DNA of 64,000 bases from Streptomyces halstedii (lineage in GTDB: Bacteria > Actinomycetota > Actinomycetes > Streptomycetales > Streptomycetaceae): the NCBI GenBank assembly GCA_000720535.1, contig JOAZ01000008.1, positions 62,001 through 126,000 on the forward strand. Direction: 5' to 3'. Each line of letters starts with the position of its first letter. Positions within the stretch are counted from its first letter, which is position 1. A program made the translations under genes and the position numbers. Shown here piece by piece: positions 46,784-56,561 of this stretch. The notes below the pieces were generated by a model. It saw nothing but the letters and a program-made list of their open reading frames with translations, did no database searches and had not been told where the DNA came from.

Positions 46784-48401
46784 GCGCGCCCGCCCCCGCG
46801 GCGGCGAGGAAGCCGGCCAGCACCGCCAGAGCGCCGTACACCGGCCAGGCGCCCAGCCGGACGTAGAGCGTGGTGCCCCGGGCCAGCGGTACGTCGTACA
46901 CGGCGGCCCCGCTCGCGTCCGTGCCGAGGGGCGTGCCCACCGGTTCGCCCTCCGGGCCGTACACGGCGCTGACCCCCGTGAGGGTCGCGTGCACCATCGG
47001 GCGCCCGCTCTCGGCCGCCCGCAACGCCCCGAGCGAGGCGTGCTGGGCGGGCGCCCAGCTGTGCTGGAACGTCGAGGTGGACGACTGCGCGACCAGCACC
47101 TGGGCGCCCTCGCGCACCAGATGCCGGCTCATGTCGGGGAACGCCGTCTCGAAGCACACCAGCGGACCGATCCGCGGCCCGCCCCCGTCCGACAGGTCCA
47201 TCACCACCGGGGCCTCGCCGCGCTGCCGGTCCTCACCCGCCGCCTTGCCCACCGACGTCGCCCAGCCGAGCAGGGCGCGGGCCGGGACGTACTCACCGAA
47301 CGGCACCAGGCGCATCTTGTCGTACCGGTCGCCGGTGGGTCCGTCCGGTCCCACCAGCACCGCCGACTTGAAGATGCCGGTGCGGTCCGGTCCGTCGGTG
47401 CGCCGGGCGTCCATGTTCACCAGCACGTCCGCACCGACCTCGCGGGAGAGCGCCGTGAGCCGGGCCGAGATCCCGGGGCTGCGCGTCAGGTCCACGCCCA
47501 CGCTGCTCTCGCCCCACACCACGAGGCCGACGCCCCGGCCCGCGAGCGTACGGGTCAGCTCCTCGCTCCGCGCGAACCTGCGTTCGATGCTGCCGGGGCC
47601 TTCGATCACCCCGGGCTGTACGACGGCCACCCTCGTCGTCGTCCCGGCGCTCCCGGGCCGGGGCGCCCAGGTCCAGATCGCCCCCACCCCCAGGGCGCAC
47701 ACCACCAGGCAGATGAGCGCCGCCGTACGCTGCGCCGCCTTGCCCACCAACTGGGCGACCGCGGTGTTCACGGCCACCACGAGCAGGCTGACCAGCCACA
47801 CACCGCCCACCGACGCCGTACGCAGCGCGGGGGCGAACTCCCACTGGCTGGCGCCCAGCAGCCCCCACGGGCCGCCCAGCCCCTCCCACGAGCGGACCAG
47901 CTCGATCATCAGCCACCCGGACGGCACCACGGCCACGGCTGCCACCGAGCGCCCGGCGGACGGGGCCCCGCCGAGCAGCCGGGAGACGAGCAGCCCCCAG
48001 GGGGCCCACAGCAGACCGAGCAGCGCCGCCAGCACCACGATGAACACATGCAGGCTCGGCATCAGCCAGTGGTGCGCGGCGAGCACGAAACCGGTACCGC
48101 CCAGCCAGCCGTCGAGAGCCGCGCGGCGCCCGGTGTCCGCCGACCGGATCAGCAGCAGCCAGGGCACCAGCGCGACATACGCCAGCCACCAGAGCGACGG
48201 GGCGGGAAAGGCCAGGGCGGGCAGGGCGCCCGCCAGGAGAGCGGCGGCGCCGCGCCCCGTCCGTGTCCCGAGCACGCGGCGTGCGCCCGGCACCGGACCG
48301 CGCGATCCGGCCTCGCCCGCCTCCCGGTTGCCCACGGACCGGTCCGTGTCCGCCACCGGGCCGTCCGGATCCGCCGGAAGCCGTCCGCCGCGCATCGGCA
48401 T
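46707..48401 (-). CDS. lnt: Apolipoprotein N-acyltransferase
   Basis: 564 residues. N-terminal half has about six membrane segments (LWWLAYVALVPWLLLI, VFIVVLAALLGLLWAPWGLL, WLVSLLVVAVNTAVAQLVG), C-terminal half is the nitrilase domain with Glu298 in VVWGESSVGV, Lys362 in YDKMRLVPFGEYVP and Cys416 in GPLVCFETAF. It transfers a third acyl chain to the N-terminal Cys of lipoproteins. ATG 48401 with GAGGAGG 7 nt upstream. C-terminal tail is long and basic. The window has at least two lipoprotein genes that could be substrates. Confidence 0.95.
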   Translation of the reverse strand: MPMRGGRLPADPDGPVADTDRSVGNREAGEAGSRGPVPGARRVLGTRTGRGAAALLAGALPALAFPAPSLWWLAYVALVPWLLLIRSADTGRRAALDGWLGGTGFVLAAHHWLMPSLHVFIVVLAALLGLLWAPWGLLVSRLLGGAPSAGRSVAAVAVVPSGWLMIELVRSWEGLGGPWGLLGASQWEFAPALRTASVGGVWLVSLLVVAVNTAVAQLVGKAAQRTAALICLVVCALGVGAIWTWAPRPGSAGTTTRVAVVQPGVIEGPGSIERRFARSEELTRTLAGRGVGLVVWGESSVGVDLTRSPGISARLTALSREVGADVLVNMDARRTDGPDRTGIFKSAVLVGPDGPTGDRYDKMRLVPFGEYVPARALLGWATSVGKAAGEDRQRGEAPVVMDLSDGGGPRIGPLVCFETAFPDMSRHLVREGAQVLVAQSSTSTFQHSWAPAQHASLGALRAAESGRPMVHATLTGVSAVYGPEGEPVGTPLGTDASGAAVYDVPLARGTTLYVRLGAWPVYGALAVLAGFLAAAGAGALRTSAPGRRGPRAHTAGGSPARPGR

Positions 48402-48597
48402 GCCATGCCCTCCTCGCCCGTGCCGTCGGCCGGCGTCCATGGGGCCACGTCCCGACCGCCGTCGGGTCCGTGGCCGGACGGGCTCACGGACGCCCCCATG
48501 AGCCCCGTACCCGCGAGCGGTCGGCTTTCCACCCGCGGGATCCCAGTGTGCGGGACACCGGCGTCCGGGGTGCGGGCCACGCGGGCGCGCCGCCGCC

Positions 48598-49461
48598 TCA
48601 GCAGGGGACGACGGCCACCGGGCCCAGGGCGTGCGTCACCGTCGTCTGCGCCACCGGGGAGAGCCCGAGCCCCAGCGACTCGCCGCCCTTGCGCCGCCCG
48701 ACCACGGTCAGCGCCGCCGTGGCCGACGCGGTCACCAGGGTGCGCGACGCCGAACCGCTGACCGGTTCGCGTACGACCTCCACCTGCGGGTACTTCTCGG
48801 TCCAGCCCGCGGTGAGCTCCATGAGGGTGCGCCGGGCCGACTCCGCGGCGGCCGCCCGGTCGAGGACGGGACCGCCGGACAGCATCGAGGAGAACATCGT
48901 CCAGCCGTGCACGAGCCGCAGCCGGGCGCCCGGCCGGGAGGCAGCCGCGTCGAAGGCGAACTCCAGGACCGCCTCGCTGCTCTCGTCGGCGGCCACCCCC
49001 GCCGCGACGTCCGGGAACGTCTCGGCCGCCTCCACCTCGTCCTCGTCGGTCCGCCCGCTGTGGACGACCACCACCGGGCACTGCGCCATCGAGGCGGTCG
49101 CCAGACTGTTGGAGCCGATCAGCAGCGACCGGAACCCGCCGAGCCCCCGGGAACCCACGACCACCATCGAGGCGTCGCGGCTGAGCGAGACCAGCGCGGC
49201 CGAGGGGAAGTCCTGCGGGGCCAGCGTGGACGTGGGGAGCGCGGGGGCGAGGTCCGAGATCCGCCGCTCGGCCCGGCCGAGCAACTCCTGCGCCTGGGCG
49301 AGCTGGACCGCCTCGTCGGTACGCCGGGCCGGCGGCCTGACGTGCACGATCAGCAACGGCAGGGAGCGCCGTACGGCTTCCAGGGCGGCCCAGTCGAGCG
49401 CCTCCCAGCTGTGCGAGGAACCGTCGACGGCGGCGATCACGGGAAGGTCGTGGGCGGTCAT
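48598..49461 (-). CDS. Tandem universal stress protein (UspA)
   Basis: 287 residues with two Usp domains. The first begins PVIAAVDGSSHSWEALDWAA and has the ATP-binding VVVGSRGLGGFRSLLIGSNS; the second has TVVGRRKGGESLGLGLSPVAQ. ATG 49461 has GGAGG 5 nt upstream. In Streptomyces such proteins are induced in dormancy or stress; a regulator is not visible here. Confidence 0.93.
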   Translation of the reverse strand: MTAHDLPVIAAVDGSSHSWEALDWAALEAVRRSLPLLIVHVRPPARRTDEAVQLAQAQELLGRAERRISDLAPALPTSTLAPQDFPSAALVSLSRDASMVVVGSRGLGGFRSLLIGSNSLATASMAQCPVVVVHSGRTDEDEVEAAETFPDVAAGVAADESSEAVLEFAFDAAASRPGARLRLVHGWTMFSSMLSGGPVLDRAAAAESARRTLMELTAGWTEKYPQVEVVREPVSGSASRTLVTASATAALTVVGRRKGGESLGLGLSPVAQTTVTHALGPVAVVPC

Positions 49462-49649
49462 GCGTGCCTCCAGGCGCCGGTGGGAGATCTCCCGGACCCG
49501 GACCGCTTCGTGGGCGACGCCCGGACGCGGGGGGTCACCGGCGATTATCCCCCGCGGGCCCGCGCCCCGGCCCGGCGGCCCGGACCCCGGGGCGCCCCCG
49601 GCGCCGGAAGACCCTGGCCGAAGGGGGTCGCCGGCTCCGGGGGAAGGCG

Positions 49650-50522
49650 TCAGCCCGCCGACTCGCCCGCGTGCGGGCTCAGCACACCGGCCGAGACCAG
49701 GGCGAAGAGGAGGATGCCCAGGAGCACCCGGTAGATGACGAACGGCATGAAGCTCTTCGTGGTGATGAACTTCATGAACCACGCGATGACCGCGTACCCG
49801 ACCGCGAACGCGATGACGGTCGCGAAAATGGTCGGCGGCCAGGAGACGTGGCCCTCGCCGGCGTCCTTCAGCTCGTACACGCCCGAGGCGAGCACCGCGG
49901 GAACCGCCAGCAGGAAGGAGTAACGGGCCGCCGCCTCACGGGTGTACCCCATGAGCAGACCACCGCTGATCGTGGCGCCCGAGCGGGAGACACCCGGGAT
50001 GAGTGCCATCGCCTGGCAGAAGCCGAAGATCAGACCGTCCTTGACGCCCAGCTCCTTGAGCGTCTTGCGCTCCTTGATCGCCCGGTGCTTGCCACCCGTC
50101 TCGTCGCGGGCCGCGAGACGGTCCGCGACACCGAGGACGACGCCCAGCACGATCAGCGTGGTCGCGATCAGGCGCAGGTCACGGAAGGGGCCCTCGATCT
50201 GGTCCTTGAGCGTGATGCCCAGCACCCCGATGGGCACCGACCCGATGATGACCAGCCAGCCCATCTTGGCGTCGTGGTCCCCGCGCATCGATCGGTCCGT
50301 CAGCGAACGGAACCACGCCGAAAGGATCCTGCCGATGTCCTTGCGGAAGTAGATGAGGACCGCGGCCTCGGTACCGATCTGCGTGATGGCGGTGAACGCC
50401 GCCCCCGGGTCGTGCCAGCCCGCGAACGCGGCGGTCAGCCGCAGGTGCGCGCTGGAGGAGATCGGCAGGAACTCGGTCAGTCCCTGAACGAGGCCCAGGA
50501 CGAATGATTCGAACCAGCTCAT
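49650..50522 (-). CDS. uppP: Undecaprenyl-diphosphatase (BacA/UppP)
   Basis: 290 residues, about eight membrane segments. Family signature: VLGLVQGLTEFLPISSSAHL near the N-terminus and AMALIPGVSRSGATISGGLL with the catalytic Ser/Arg region. Recycles undecaprenyl pyrophosphate to the monophosphate in cell-wall synthesis and can give bacitracin resistance. The start at MSWFESF (50522) is preferred over in-frame M 16 residues upstream. Confidence 0.97.
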   Translation of the reverse strand: MSWFESFVLGLVQGLTEFLPISSSAHLRLTAAFAGWHDPGAAFTAITQIGTEAAVLIYFRKDIGRILSAWFRSLTDRSMRGDHDAKMGWLVIIGSVPIGVLGITLKDQIEGPFRDLRLIATTLIVLGVVLGVADRLAARDETGGKHRAIKERKTLKELGVKDGLIFGFCQAMALIPGVSRSGATISGGLLMGYTREAAARYSFLLAVPAVLASGVYELKDAGEGHVSWPPTIFATVIAFAVGYAVIAWFMKFITTKSFMPFVIYRVLLGILLFALVSAGVLSPHAGESAG

Positions 50523-50693
50523 GGGGCTTTGGCCATCCCGGAAGTGCTCGTGCAACGGGCGGACGGGCACGGAGGCCGTCAGCAGCGTGCGGATGTGGTC
50601 AGAAAAGGGGACGGGACGCCACGGCCCCGGACATCCTCTGTCGGTCGCGGGCAGCGTATCGCCTGCGGGTGAACAAGACCCGGCTACCCCCGG

Positions 50694-51419
50694 CTACACG
50701 GTGTCGCCGCCCGCCGCGCCCAGCCGGTGACGCCTGCGCCACGCGACCAGCGCCCCGCCCGCACCGGACACCACGATGAAGCCCATCGACGCCAGGAACA
50801 CCGGGGACGTCGGCGAGGACGCCGAACCGCCCGCGACGACGTACGCGGCCGTGTTGGGGATCGAACCGATCCCGGTGGCCAGCAGGAACGGCGGATAGCC
50901 CATCCGGGACGTCGCCGCACAGTAGTTGGCCGCGGCGAACGGCACACCCGGGAAGAGCCGCAGCGCCAGCATGGAACGGAAACCGTGCCGGCTCAGCAGC
51001 CCGTCCGCCGCCGTGAGCCACTTGCCGCGCAGCAGCGTGCGGAGCGCGTCCTGGCCCAGCACCCGGCCCAGCGTGAACGACACGCCCGCGCCCAGCACCG
51101 TCCCGGCGAGCGCCGCCGCCAGCCCCGTCTGCGCCCCGAAGAGCGCGCCCGCCGCCAGGTTCAGCAGCGGCCGCGGCACGAACGCCACGGTGCACGCGCC
51201 GTACGCGAGGGCGAACAGCATCGCCGCGGCCGAGCCCGTGAGCTGGGGCGGCCACCCGGACGCCAGCAGCCGCTGCGGTTCGAACAGCAGCATCGTGGAG
51301 GCGGCGGCCAGCAGCACGGCCACCAGCAGGGAGAACCGGGACCAGGGGGAGAGCAACAGCCTCGTGCAGCGGACCACGAGACCGCCGGCGGACCGGGCGG
51401 CGGGGACGGGCTCGAACAT
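50694..51419 (-). CDS. TVP38/VTT-domain membrane protein
   Basis: 241 residues with about five membrane segments. VTT core: FVPRPLLNLAAGALFGAQTG, TVLGAGVSFTLGRVLGQDAL, and LRLFPGVPFAAANYCAATSRM. Such proteins move lipids or polyamines across the membrane by inference. The start at 51419 has no clear ribosome site. It is followed by uppP on the same strand, 170 bp away. Confidence 0.85.
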   Translation of the reverse strand: MFEPVPAARSAGGLVVRCTRLLLSPWSRFSLLVAVLLAAASTMLLFEPQRLLASGWPPQLTGSAAAMLFALAYGACTVAFVPRPLLNLAAGALFGAQTGLAAALAGTVLGAGVSFTLGRVLGQDALRTLLRGKWLTAADGLLSRHGFRSMLALRLFPGVPFAAANYCAATSRMGYPPFLLATGIGSIPNTAAYVVAGGSASSPTSPVFLASMGFIVVSGAGGALVAWRRRHRLGAAGGDTV

Positions 51420-51567
51420 TGGGGGAGAGTAACCGAAACCGGCATGTGATCGCCGTGACGCGTCCTCATGAGACCCCGGGCGCGGGGCATCCGCCGCCCG
51501 TACGAGCCCGGCCGCACCGCCCGAAAACCACTCGACGCCGTCGTGCCGTTCCGCCATGCTCGGGGAC

Positions 51568-51711
51568 ATGTTCCGGTACGCCTTCCTCGCAGCACGGCCC
51601 GCGGTCGCGGCCGCGCCGAAGGCTGCCGTGAGCCTCGCGACCGTGATCGCGGCAGCGGCTGACGCGGCGTCCGCCGCCGCCGCGGCACCCATCGGCGGCG
51701 CCCGAAGCTGA
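51568..51711 (+). CDS. Small Ala-rich peptide (47 aa), tentative
   Basis: 47 codons reading [20 protein letters not shown], then [21 protein letters not shown], ending IGGARS. Ala content is very high and could be a single membrane helix. The ribosome site is weak (GGGG 2 nt away), and no relative is recognised. Could be chance coding in G+C-rich DNA. Confidence 0.35.
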   Translation: MFRYAFLAARPAVAAAPKAAVSLATVIAAAADAASAAAAAPIGGARS

Positions 51712-51752
51712 CCCTCCCCCGACAGTCCGGCGGACCCCGCAAGGGGAGGGTC
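51710..51752 (+). terminator. Hairpin before the tuf3 gene
   Basis: Stem GACCCTCCCC / GGGGAGGGTC (10 bp) with a 23-nt loop. It lies after the small peptide ORF and about 50 bp before the tuf3 start, so it could end transcription from upstream or lie in the tuf3 leader. Confidence 0.45.
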
Positions 51753-51803
51753 GGCGGGGCCCTGGGGTCTTCTCACTCAGCTTCGAACACCAAGGAACGA
51801 ACC

Positions 51804-52973
51804 ATGCCCAAGACGGCGTACGTGCGCACCAAGCCGCACCTGAACATCGGCACCATGGGCCACGTCGACCACGGCAAGACCACCCTGACCGCCGCCATCA
51901 CCAAGGTCCTCAGCGACCGGGGTACCGGCACCTTCGTGCCCTTCGACCGGATCGACCGGGCGCCGGAGGAGGCGCAGCGGGGCATCACCATCAACATCGC
52001 GCACGTCGAGTACGAGACCGACACCCGGCACTACGCGCACGTGGACATGCCCGGACACGCCGACTACATCAAGAACATGGTCACCGGAGCGGCGCAGCTC
52101 GACGGGGCGATCCTCGTCGTCTCCGCGCTCGACGGGATCATGCCGCAGACCGCCGAGCACGTCCTGCTGGCCCGTCAGGTCGGCGTCGACCACATCGTCG
52201 TGGCGCTGAACAAGGCGGACGCGGGCGACCCCGAGCTGACCGACCTGGTCGAACTGGAGGTCCGCGAACTGCTCTCCGCGCACGGCTACGGCGGTGACAC
52301 GGTGCCCGTGGTACGGGTGTCGGGGCTGGGCGCGCTCCAGGGCGACCCGCGCTGGACGGCGGCCGTGGAAGGGCTGCTGGACGCGGTGGACACGTACGTA
52401 CCGATGCCGGTGCGCTACACCGACGCGCCGTTCCTGCTGTCCGTGGAGAACGTGCTGACCATCACCGGCCGCGGCACCGTCGTCACCGGGGCCGTGGAGC
52501 GCGGCTCCGTGCGGGTGGGGGACCGGGTGGCGGTGCTCGGCGCGGACGTGGAGACGGTCGTCACCGGCCTGGAGACGTTCGGCAAGCCGATGGAGTCCGC
52601 CGAGGCCGGCGACAACGTCGCGCTGCTGCTGCGCGGGGTCGAGCGCGACCGGGTCCGCCGCGGCCATGTGGTCGCCGCCCCCGGCAGTGTCACGCCCAGC
52701 CGCCGCTTCACCGCGCGCGTCTACGTCCTGTCGGCCAAGGAGGGAGGCCGCACCATCCCGGTCGCCACCGGTTACCGGCCACAGTTCTACATCCGGACGG
52801 CGGACGTCGTCGGGGACGTGGACCTCGGCGAGGTGGCGGTGGCGCGTCCCGGCGACACCGTCACCATGACCGTCGAACTGGGGCGTGACGTCCCGCTGGA
52901 GACCGGACTCGGCTTCGCGATCCGCGAGGGCGGCCGGACGGTCGGCGCGGGCACGGTCACCGAACTGCTCTGA
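51804..52973 (+). CDS. tuf3: Elongation factor Tu, divergent copy (tuf3 type)
   Basis: 389 residues. GTPase motifs: G1 [10 protein letters not shown]2 [15 protein letters not shown]3 DMPGHADYI (DCPGH in normal EF-Tu), G4 NKAD (normally NKCD), G5 region. Domains 2 and 3 follow ([20 protein letters not shown] ... TVTELL). It stands alone, not in the str operon with rpsL, rpsG, fusA. The sequence is more divergent than a normal tuf1 and matches the Streptomyces tuf3 class, whose product is known to be resistant to kirromycin and other EF-Tu antibiotics in S. ramocissimus. AAGGAACGAACC before ATG. Confidence 0.92.
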   Translation: MPKTAYVRTKPHLNIGTMGHVDHGKTTLTAAITKVLSDRGTGTFVPFDRIDRAPEEAQRGITINIAHVEYETDTRHYAHVDMPGHADYIKNMVTGAAQLDGAILVVSALDGIMPQTAEHVLLARQVGVDHIVVALNKADAGDPELTDLVELEVRELLSAHGYGGDTVPVVRVSGLGALQGDPRWTAAVEGLLDAVDTYVPMPVRYTDAPFLLSVENVLTITGRGTVVTGAVERGSVRVGDRVAVLGADVETVVTGLETFGKPMESAEAGDNVALLLRGVERDRVRRGHVVAAPGSVTPSRRFTARVYVLSAKEGGRTIPVATGYRPQFYIRTADVVGDVDLGEVAVARPGDTVTMTVELGRDVPLETGLGFAIREGGRTVGAGTVTELL

Positions 52974-52974
52974 C

Positions 52975-53074
52975 GGGCCGTCACCGGGCACGCCGGGCCG
53001 TCACCGGGCACGCCGGGCCGTCACCGGGCGCGCCGGACCGCGATCGAGCACGCCGGACCGCCGCCGAGGACGCC
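52975..53074. repeat. 20-bp tandem repeat, about five copies
   Basis: Unit GGGCCGTCACCGGGCACGCC. Copies 1 and 2 (52975-53014) are identical, copy 3 differs at one base, and copies 4-5 (53035-53074) keep the GGACCG...CGCC frame but diverge in the middle. It lies directly after the tuf3 stop. Probably a variable-number repeat and perhaps a terminator for tuf3. Confidence 0.85.
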
Positions 53075-53151
53075 GGACCCGCTCCCCGCCACGACCGGGG
53101 GAGCGGGTTCCGCGTGCCGGAGCAGTCCCGCGCGCGGGGAACAATGGGGCC

Positions 53152-53997
53152 GTGAACGAGTCGATACCCGTCATCCGCACCACCGACCGCGGCACCGCCC
53201 GCCTGCTGCCCGACGTGGACCGGGAGCGGGCCTGGCTGCTCACCATCGACGGCGCCCCGCAGTCCTACGTGGACCTCGACGCGCCGGACCACCTCGAATT
53301 CGAGTACGTACGACGGCTCGCCCACGTCGTGGACCTGGTGGCGGAACCGGGCGCGCCCCTGGACGTCGTGCACCTCGGCGGCGGCGCGCTCACCCTGCCC
53401 CGGTACGTCGCCGCCACCCGGCCCGGGTCCCGCCAGGAGGTGGCCGAGGCGGACGCCGGGCTCATCGGGCTCGTCGACGAGCACCTGCCGCTGCCCGAGG
53501 GCGCCCGGATCGCCGTGCACGCCGCCGACGCCCGCGGCTGGCTGGAGCGGGCGCCCCAGGAGTCGGCGGACCTGCTGATCGCCGATGTCTTCGGCGGGGC
53601 GCGGGTGCCGGCCCAGCTCACCTCGGTCGAGTACGCGCGGGCCGCCGGGCGGGTGCTGCGCGCGGAAGGCGTCTACGCGGCCAACCTCGCCGACAGCGCC
53701 CCCTTCGGCTTCCTCCGCTCCCAGGTGGCCAACGCCGCCGAGGTGTTCGGCGAGCTCGCGCTCGTCGCCGAACCGGCGGTCCTGCGCGGCAGGCGCTTCG
53801 GCAACGTCGTCCTCCTCGCCGGGCACACACCGTTCGACCTGGAACGCCTCACCCGGCTCTGCGCCGCCGACGCGTTCCCCGCCCGGGTCACCCACGGGGA
53901 GGCGCTCACCCGGCTCACCGGGGGCGCGCGGCCCGTGCGTGACGCCGACGCCGTGGCGTCACCCGAGCCGCCGGAGGGTGCCTTCTCACTCGGCTGA
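53152..53997 (+). CDS. Spermidine-synthase-like methyltransferase-fold protein
   Basis: 281 residues. SAM-type Rossmann core: PLDVVHLGGGALTLPRYVAA, EVAEADAGLIGLVDEHL, IAVHAADARGWLERAP, ADLLIADVFGGARVPAQL. The N-terminus RTTDRGTARLLPDVDRERAW with the fused-MnmC/spermidine synthase appearance is common in Streptomyces. Polyamine synthase activity is not sure, as canonical active-site Asp/Tyr were not checked. GTG 53152 is 6 nt after AACAAT, which may be a leaderless start. Its 3' end overlaps the convergent MFS gene by 12 bp. Confidence 0.85.
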   Translation: MNESIPVIRTTDRGTARLLPDVDRERAWLLTIDGAPQSYVDLDAPDHLEFEYVRRLAHVVDLVAEPGAPLDVVHLGGGALTLPRYVAATRPGSRQEVAEADAGLIGLVDEHLPLPEGARIAVHAADARGWLERAPQESADLLIADVFGGARVPAQLTSVEYARAAGRVLRAEGVYAANLADSAPFGFLRSQVANAAEVFGELALVAEPAVLRGRRFGNVVLLAGHTPFDLERLTRLCAADAFPARVTHGEALTRLTGGARPVRDADAVASPEPPEGAFSLG

Positions 53998-55371
53998 CAC
54001 CCCCGCCGGGGCGGGGCCGGAAGCCTCGGGCGACACCGCCGCCGTGGCGAGGCCGGAAGCCTCGACCGCGACCTCCTTGACGGTGACGCGCCGGGTCAGG
54101 TTGCGTACGTCCGGGACGAAGAGCACTCCCGCCGTCACCACCACGATCAGCGTGGCACAGCCCCACAGGGCCTGGCTCCGGCCGATCAGGGACTCCACCG
54201 GCCCGGCCGCGGCGGTGGCCAGCGGCAGCATCGCCACCGATCCGAACCAGTCGTACGACGAGACCCGGGAGAGCTTGTCCTCCGGGATCTCCTGGTGCAG
54301 CGCGGTCATCCAGGAGACGCCGAACACCTCGATGCCCACCCCGGTCACGAACATCGCCGCGCACAGCACGGTCACCGGCACCGGTACGGCGAGGCTCGCG
54401 GACGGCAGGGCGAGCGGGAACACGCACAGCGTGCCGGCGAGCAGCAGCCTGCGGGGCTTCCACCGCATCATCAGCAACGCCCCCAGCAGCGTGCCCAGGC
54501 CGAACGTGGCCAGCGCGAACCCCCAGGGCCGCGCGCCACCGAGCTCCTCCTGCGCGACCAGGGGGCCGTACACCGCCTCGGCGGCGCCCACGACGGCCAC
54601 GACCACGGAGAACTGGAGGACGACCGCCCAGAGCCAGGGCCGCCCGGCGACCTCCCGCCAGCCCTCCCGGAGATCGGTGAGCAGGCTGCTGCCGCCGGTC
54701 CGCTCCGGGATGTGGCTCACGTCGAGGAAGGCCCGGAGCGCGCCGGCCACCGCGAAGGCCACGGCGTCCACCGCCAGCACCCAGCCCGGGTCCATCGCCG
54801 CGATCATGGCCCCGCCGAGCGCGGCCCCGCCGATGGCCGCGCCCTGCATCGACATCCGGAAGAAGGCGAAGGCCTTGGCCGCCTGCTCGCCGGTGACGCT
54901 GGACAGCAGCATGCCCTCGGCCGCCGGGTTGAAGAAGGCGTGCCCGGTACCGCACAGGGCCGTCAGCACCATCATCTGCCAGAGCTGGGCGTCGCCGGCC
55001 AGGACCAGCCAGGCGAACGCCGCCTGGGACACGCAGTTGAGGGCGTTCGACGCCACCATCACCCGGTGGCGCGGCAGCCGGTCGGCGACCGCCCCGCCGA
55101 TCAGCAGGAACAGCACGAGCGGCGCGGTGCGCGCGGCGGCGACCAGGCCCACGTCACCGGCGTCACCGCCCGAGGCCAGCACGGCGAAGGCCGCCGCGAT
55201 CAACGCGCCGTGGGTGCCCAGGCCCGTGATGATCGCGGCGGCGGTCAGCAGACCGTAGTTACGAGAGGCGGCGGGGACGGCCGCGGCGGAAGTCACCTGG
55301 GGACTATCGCGGGCCGGGCCCCCTTCTGCCAACCGGTTTCGGTCATTTCTGTCCACTTGTTTTCCGGTCAT
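53986..55371 (-). CDS. MFS transporter, enterobactin-exporter-like (MFS_3)
   Basis: 461 residues, about 12 membrane segments. Loop motif GGAVADRLPRHRVMVASNAL (the GxxxDRxxRR pattern) and FFNPAAEGMLLSSVTGE, typical of the MFS_3/EntS group of drug or siderophore exporters. A long, charged C-terminal tail (VTVKEVAVEASGLATAAVSP). Ribosome site weak. Substrate unknown. Confidence 0.88.
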   Translation of the reverse strand: MTGKQVDRNDRNRLAEGGPARDSPQVTSAAAVPAASRNYGLLTAAAIITGLGTHGALIAAAFAVLASGGDAGDVGLVAAARTAPLVLFLLIGGAVADRLPRHRVMVASNALNCVSQAAFAWLVLAGDAQLWQMMVLTALCGTGHAFFNPAAEGMLLSSVTGEQAAKAFAFFRMSMQGAAIGGAALGGAMIAAMDPGWVLAVDAVAFAVAGALRAFLDVSHIPERTGGSSLLTDLREGWREVAGRPWLWAVVLQFSVVVAVVGAAEAVYGPLVAQEELGGARPWGFALATFGLGTLLGALLMMRWKPRRLLLAGTLCVFPLALPSASLAVPVPVTVLCAAMFVTGVGIEVFGVSWMTALHQEIPEDKLSRVSSYDWFGSVAMLPLATAAAGPVESLIGRSQALWGCATLIVVVTAGVLFVPDVRNLTRRVTVKEVAVEASGLATAAVSPEASGPAPAGVSAE

Positions 55372-55389
55372 GGCGGTGGCGCCCGAGCG

Positions 55390-56466
55390 TCAGGAGGTGG
55401 TGCCCTCCGCCAGACGCACGGTGCCGAGGATCTTCCGGATCGTGGTGTCCGGGAGCTCGTCGTCCACTCCGGCGGCGGCGTACAGGATCCAGGTCGAGTA
55501 GTCGCCCTTGGCGTTCTTGAAGCTGAAGGCGATCGACTTGCCGTCGGTGTCGCACTTGTTCTTGTTGGCCAGCCCCGTGGCGGTGGCCGTCGCGACGCTG
55601 CCGGACAGGCCCGACTCCGTGGTGTACGGCTCGGCCTTGCCGACCTTGATCTTGTCCTTGGGGTCCTCCTGGGCGTAGGCGGCCCAGACGAAGTTGGCGG
55701 CCTCGTTGGTGGCGGCCTCGTCGGTGTTCTTGGCGCCCTTGGCGCCCTTGGTGCCGACCCCGGCCAGCTCGGTCGACTCCTTCTTGCCGTCCTTGTCGAC
55801 GTCGTCCTCGCACCAGTTGGTCTTGTGGAACGCGGGTGCGGAGAATCCGGCGGCGGGCGCCCCGGTCGGGTCCTTGGTGTCCGAGAAGCCCGAGAACACG
55901 CCGCTCGCGGAGACCTCCCAGTCCCCGGGGACGTCGAACTGCGTACCCCACTTGGGGTTGGTCACGACCTTCCAGCCGGGGACGGTCGGCGCCGCGTCCT
56001 CACCGCCGCGCGGGTTCGCCACGGGGGAGGACTCCGTCTCGGACGGCTTCGCGGACGGCGAGGCCTTCTTGTCGTCCGCGAGGGGCGCGTCGTCCTTGCC
56101 GTCCTTGCCCAGGACGAGGAACCCGGTCACCCCGGCCGCCACGACGACGGCCAGCGCGGCGACGACCGCCACGATCGTCGTCCTCTTCTTGTCGTCCGGC
56201 TTCGGACCGCCGGGCGGCGGCTGTACGGCGTACTGCGGCACGGTGGGCTGCTGGTACGGGTTGGGCTGCGGATACCCCGGCTGCCCCGGCTGGCCGGGCT
56301 GCCCCGGCTGGCCGGGCTGGCCGGGCTGGCCCTGCGGGTACCCCTGCTGCTGATATCCCGGCTGCTGGTAGGGATTCGGCTGTTGGTACCCCGGCTGCTG
56401 GTACGGGTTCTGGTTCTGGTCCTGCGGGTTCTGCTCGCCCCCGGGCGGCTGCTGTCCTGGCCACAT
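55390..56466 (-). CDS. Membrane-anchored protein with Pro/Gln-rich N-terminus and DUF8017-like domain
   Basis: 358 residues. Residues 1-90 are Pro/Gln/Gly/Tyr-rich with repeats (NPYQQPGYQQ, GQPGQPG), one membrane helix at ~97-117 (TTIVAVVAALAVVVAAGVTG), an acidic linker, then an extracellular globular domain from about 160 (WKVVTNPKWGTQFDVPGDWE ... TTIRKILGTVRLAEGTTS). Type II topology, so the Gln-rich tail is cytoplasmic. Similar multi-copy proteins are common in Streptomyces. Role unknown. Confidence 0.82.
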   Translation of the reverse strand: MWPGQQPPGGEQNPQDQNQNPYQQPGYQQPNPYQQPGYQQQGYPQGQPGQPGQPGQPGQPGQPGYPQPNPYQQPTVPQYAVQPPPGGPKPDDKKRTTIVAVVAALAVVVAAGVTGFLVLGKDGKDDAPLADDKKASPSAKPSETESSPVANPRGGEDAAPTVPGWKVVTNPKWGTQFDVPGDWEVSASGVFSGFSDTKDPTGAPAAGFSAPAFHKTNWCEDDVDKDGKKESTELAGVGTKGAKGAKNTDEAATNEAANFVWAAYAQEDPKDKIKVGKAEPYTTESGLSGSVATATATGLANKNKCDTDGKSIAFSFKNAKGDYSTWILYAAAGVDDELPDTTIRKILGTVRLAEGTTS

Positions 56467-56561
56467 GGCCAGTAACCATAGAGGGGCGGGAGCCGGCGCT
56501 GCTACGGCCGCCCCCGCGGGGGGATGGCCAAAACCCGCTACCCGTAAGTAACATCCGGCTC

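Noticed and set aside
50500-50530. tRNA-like GATTCGAACC string near the uppP start
   Set aside because: It is the reverse of the uppP N-terminal codons; no cloverleaf can be formed around it.
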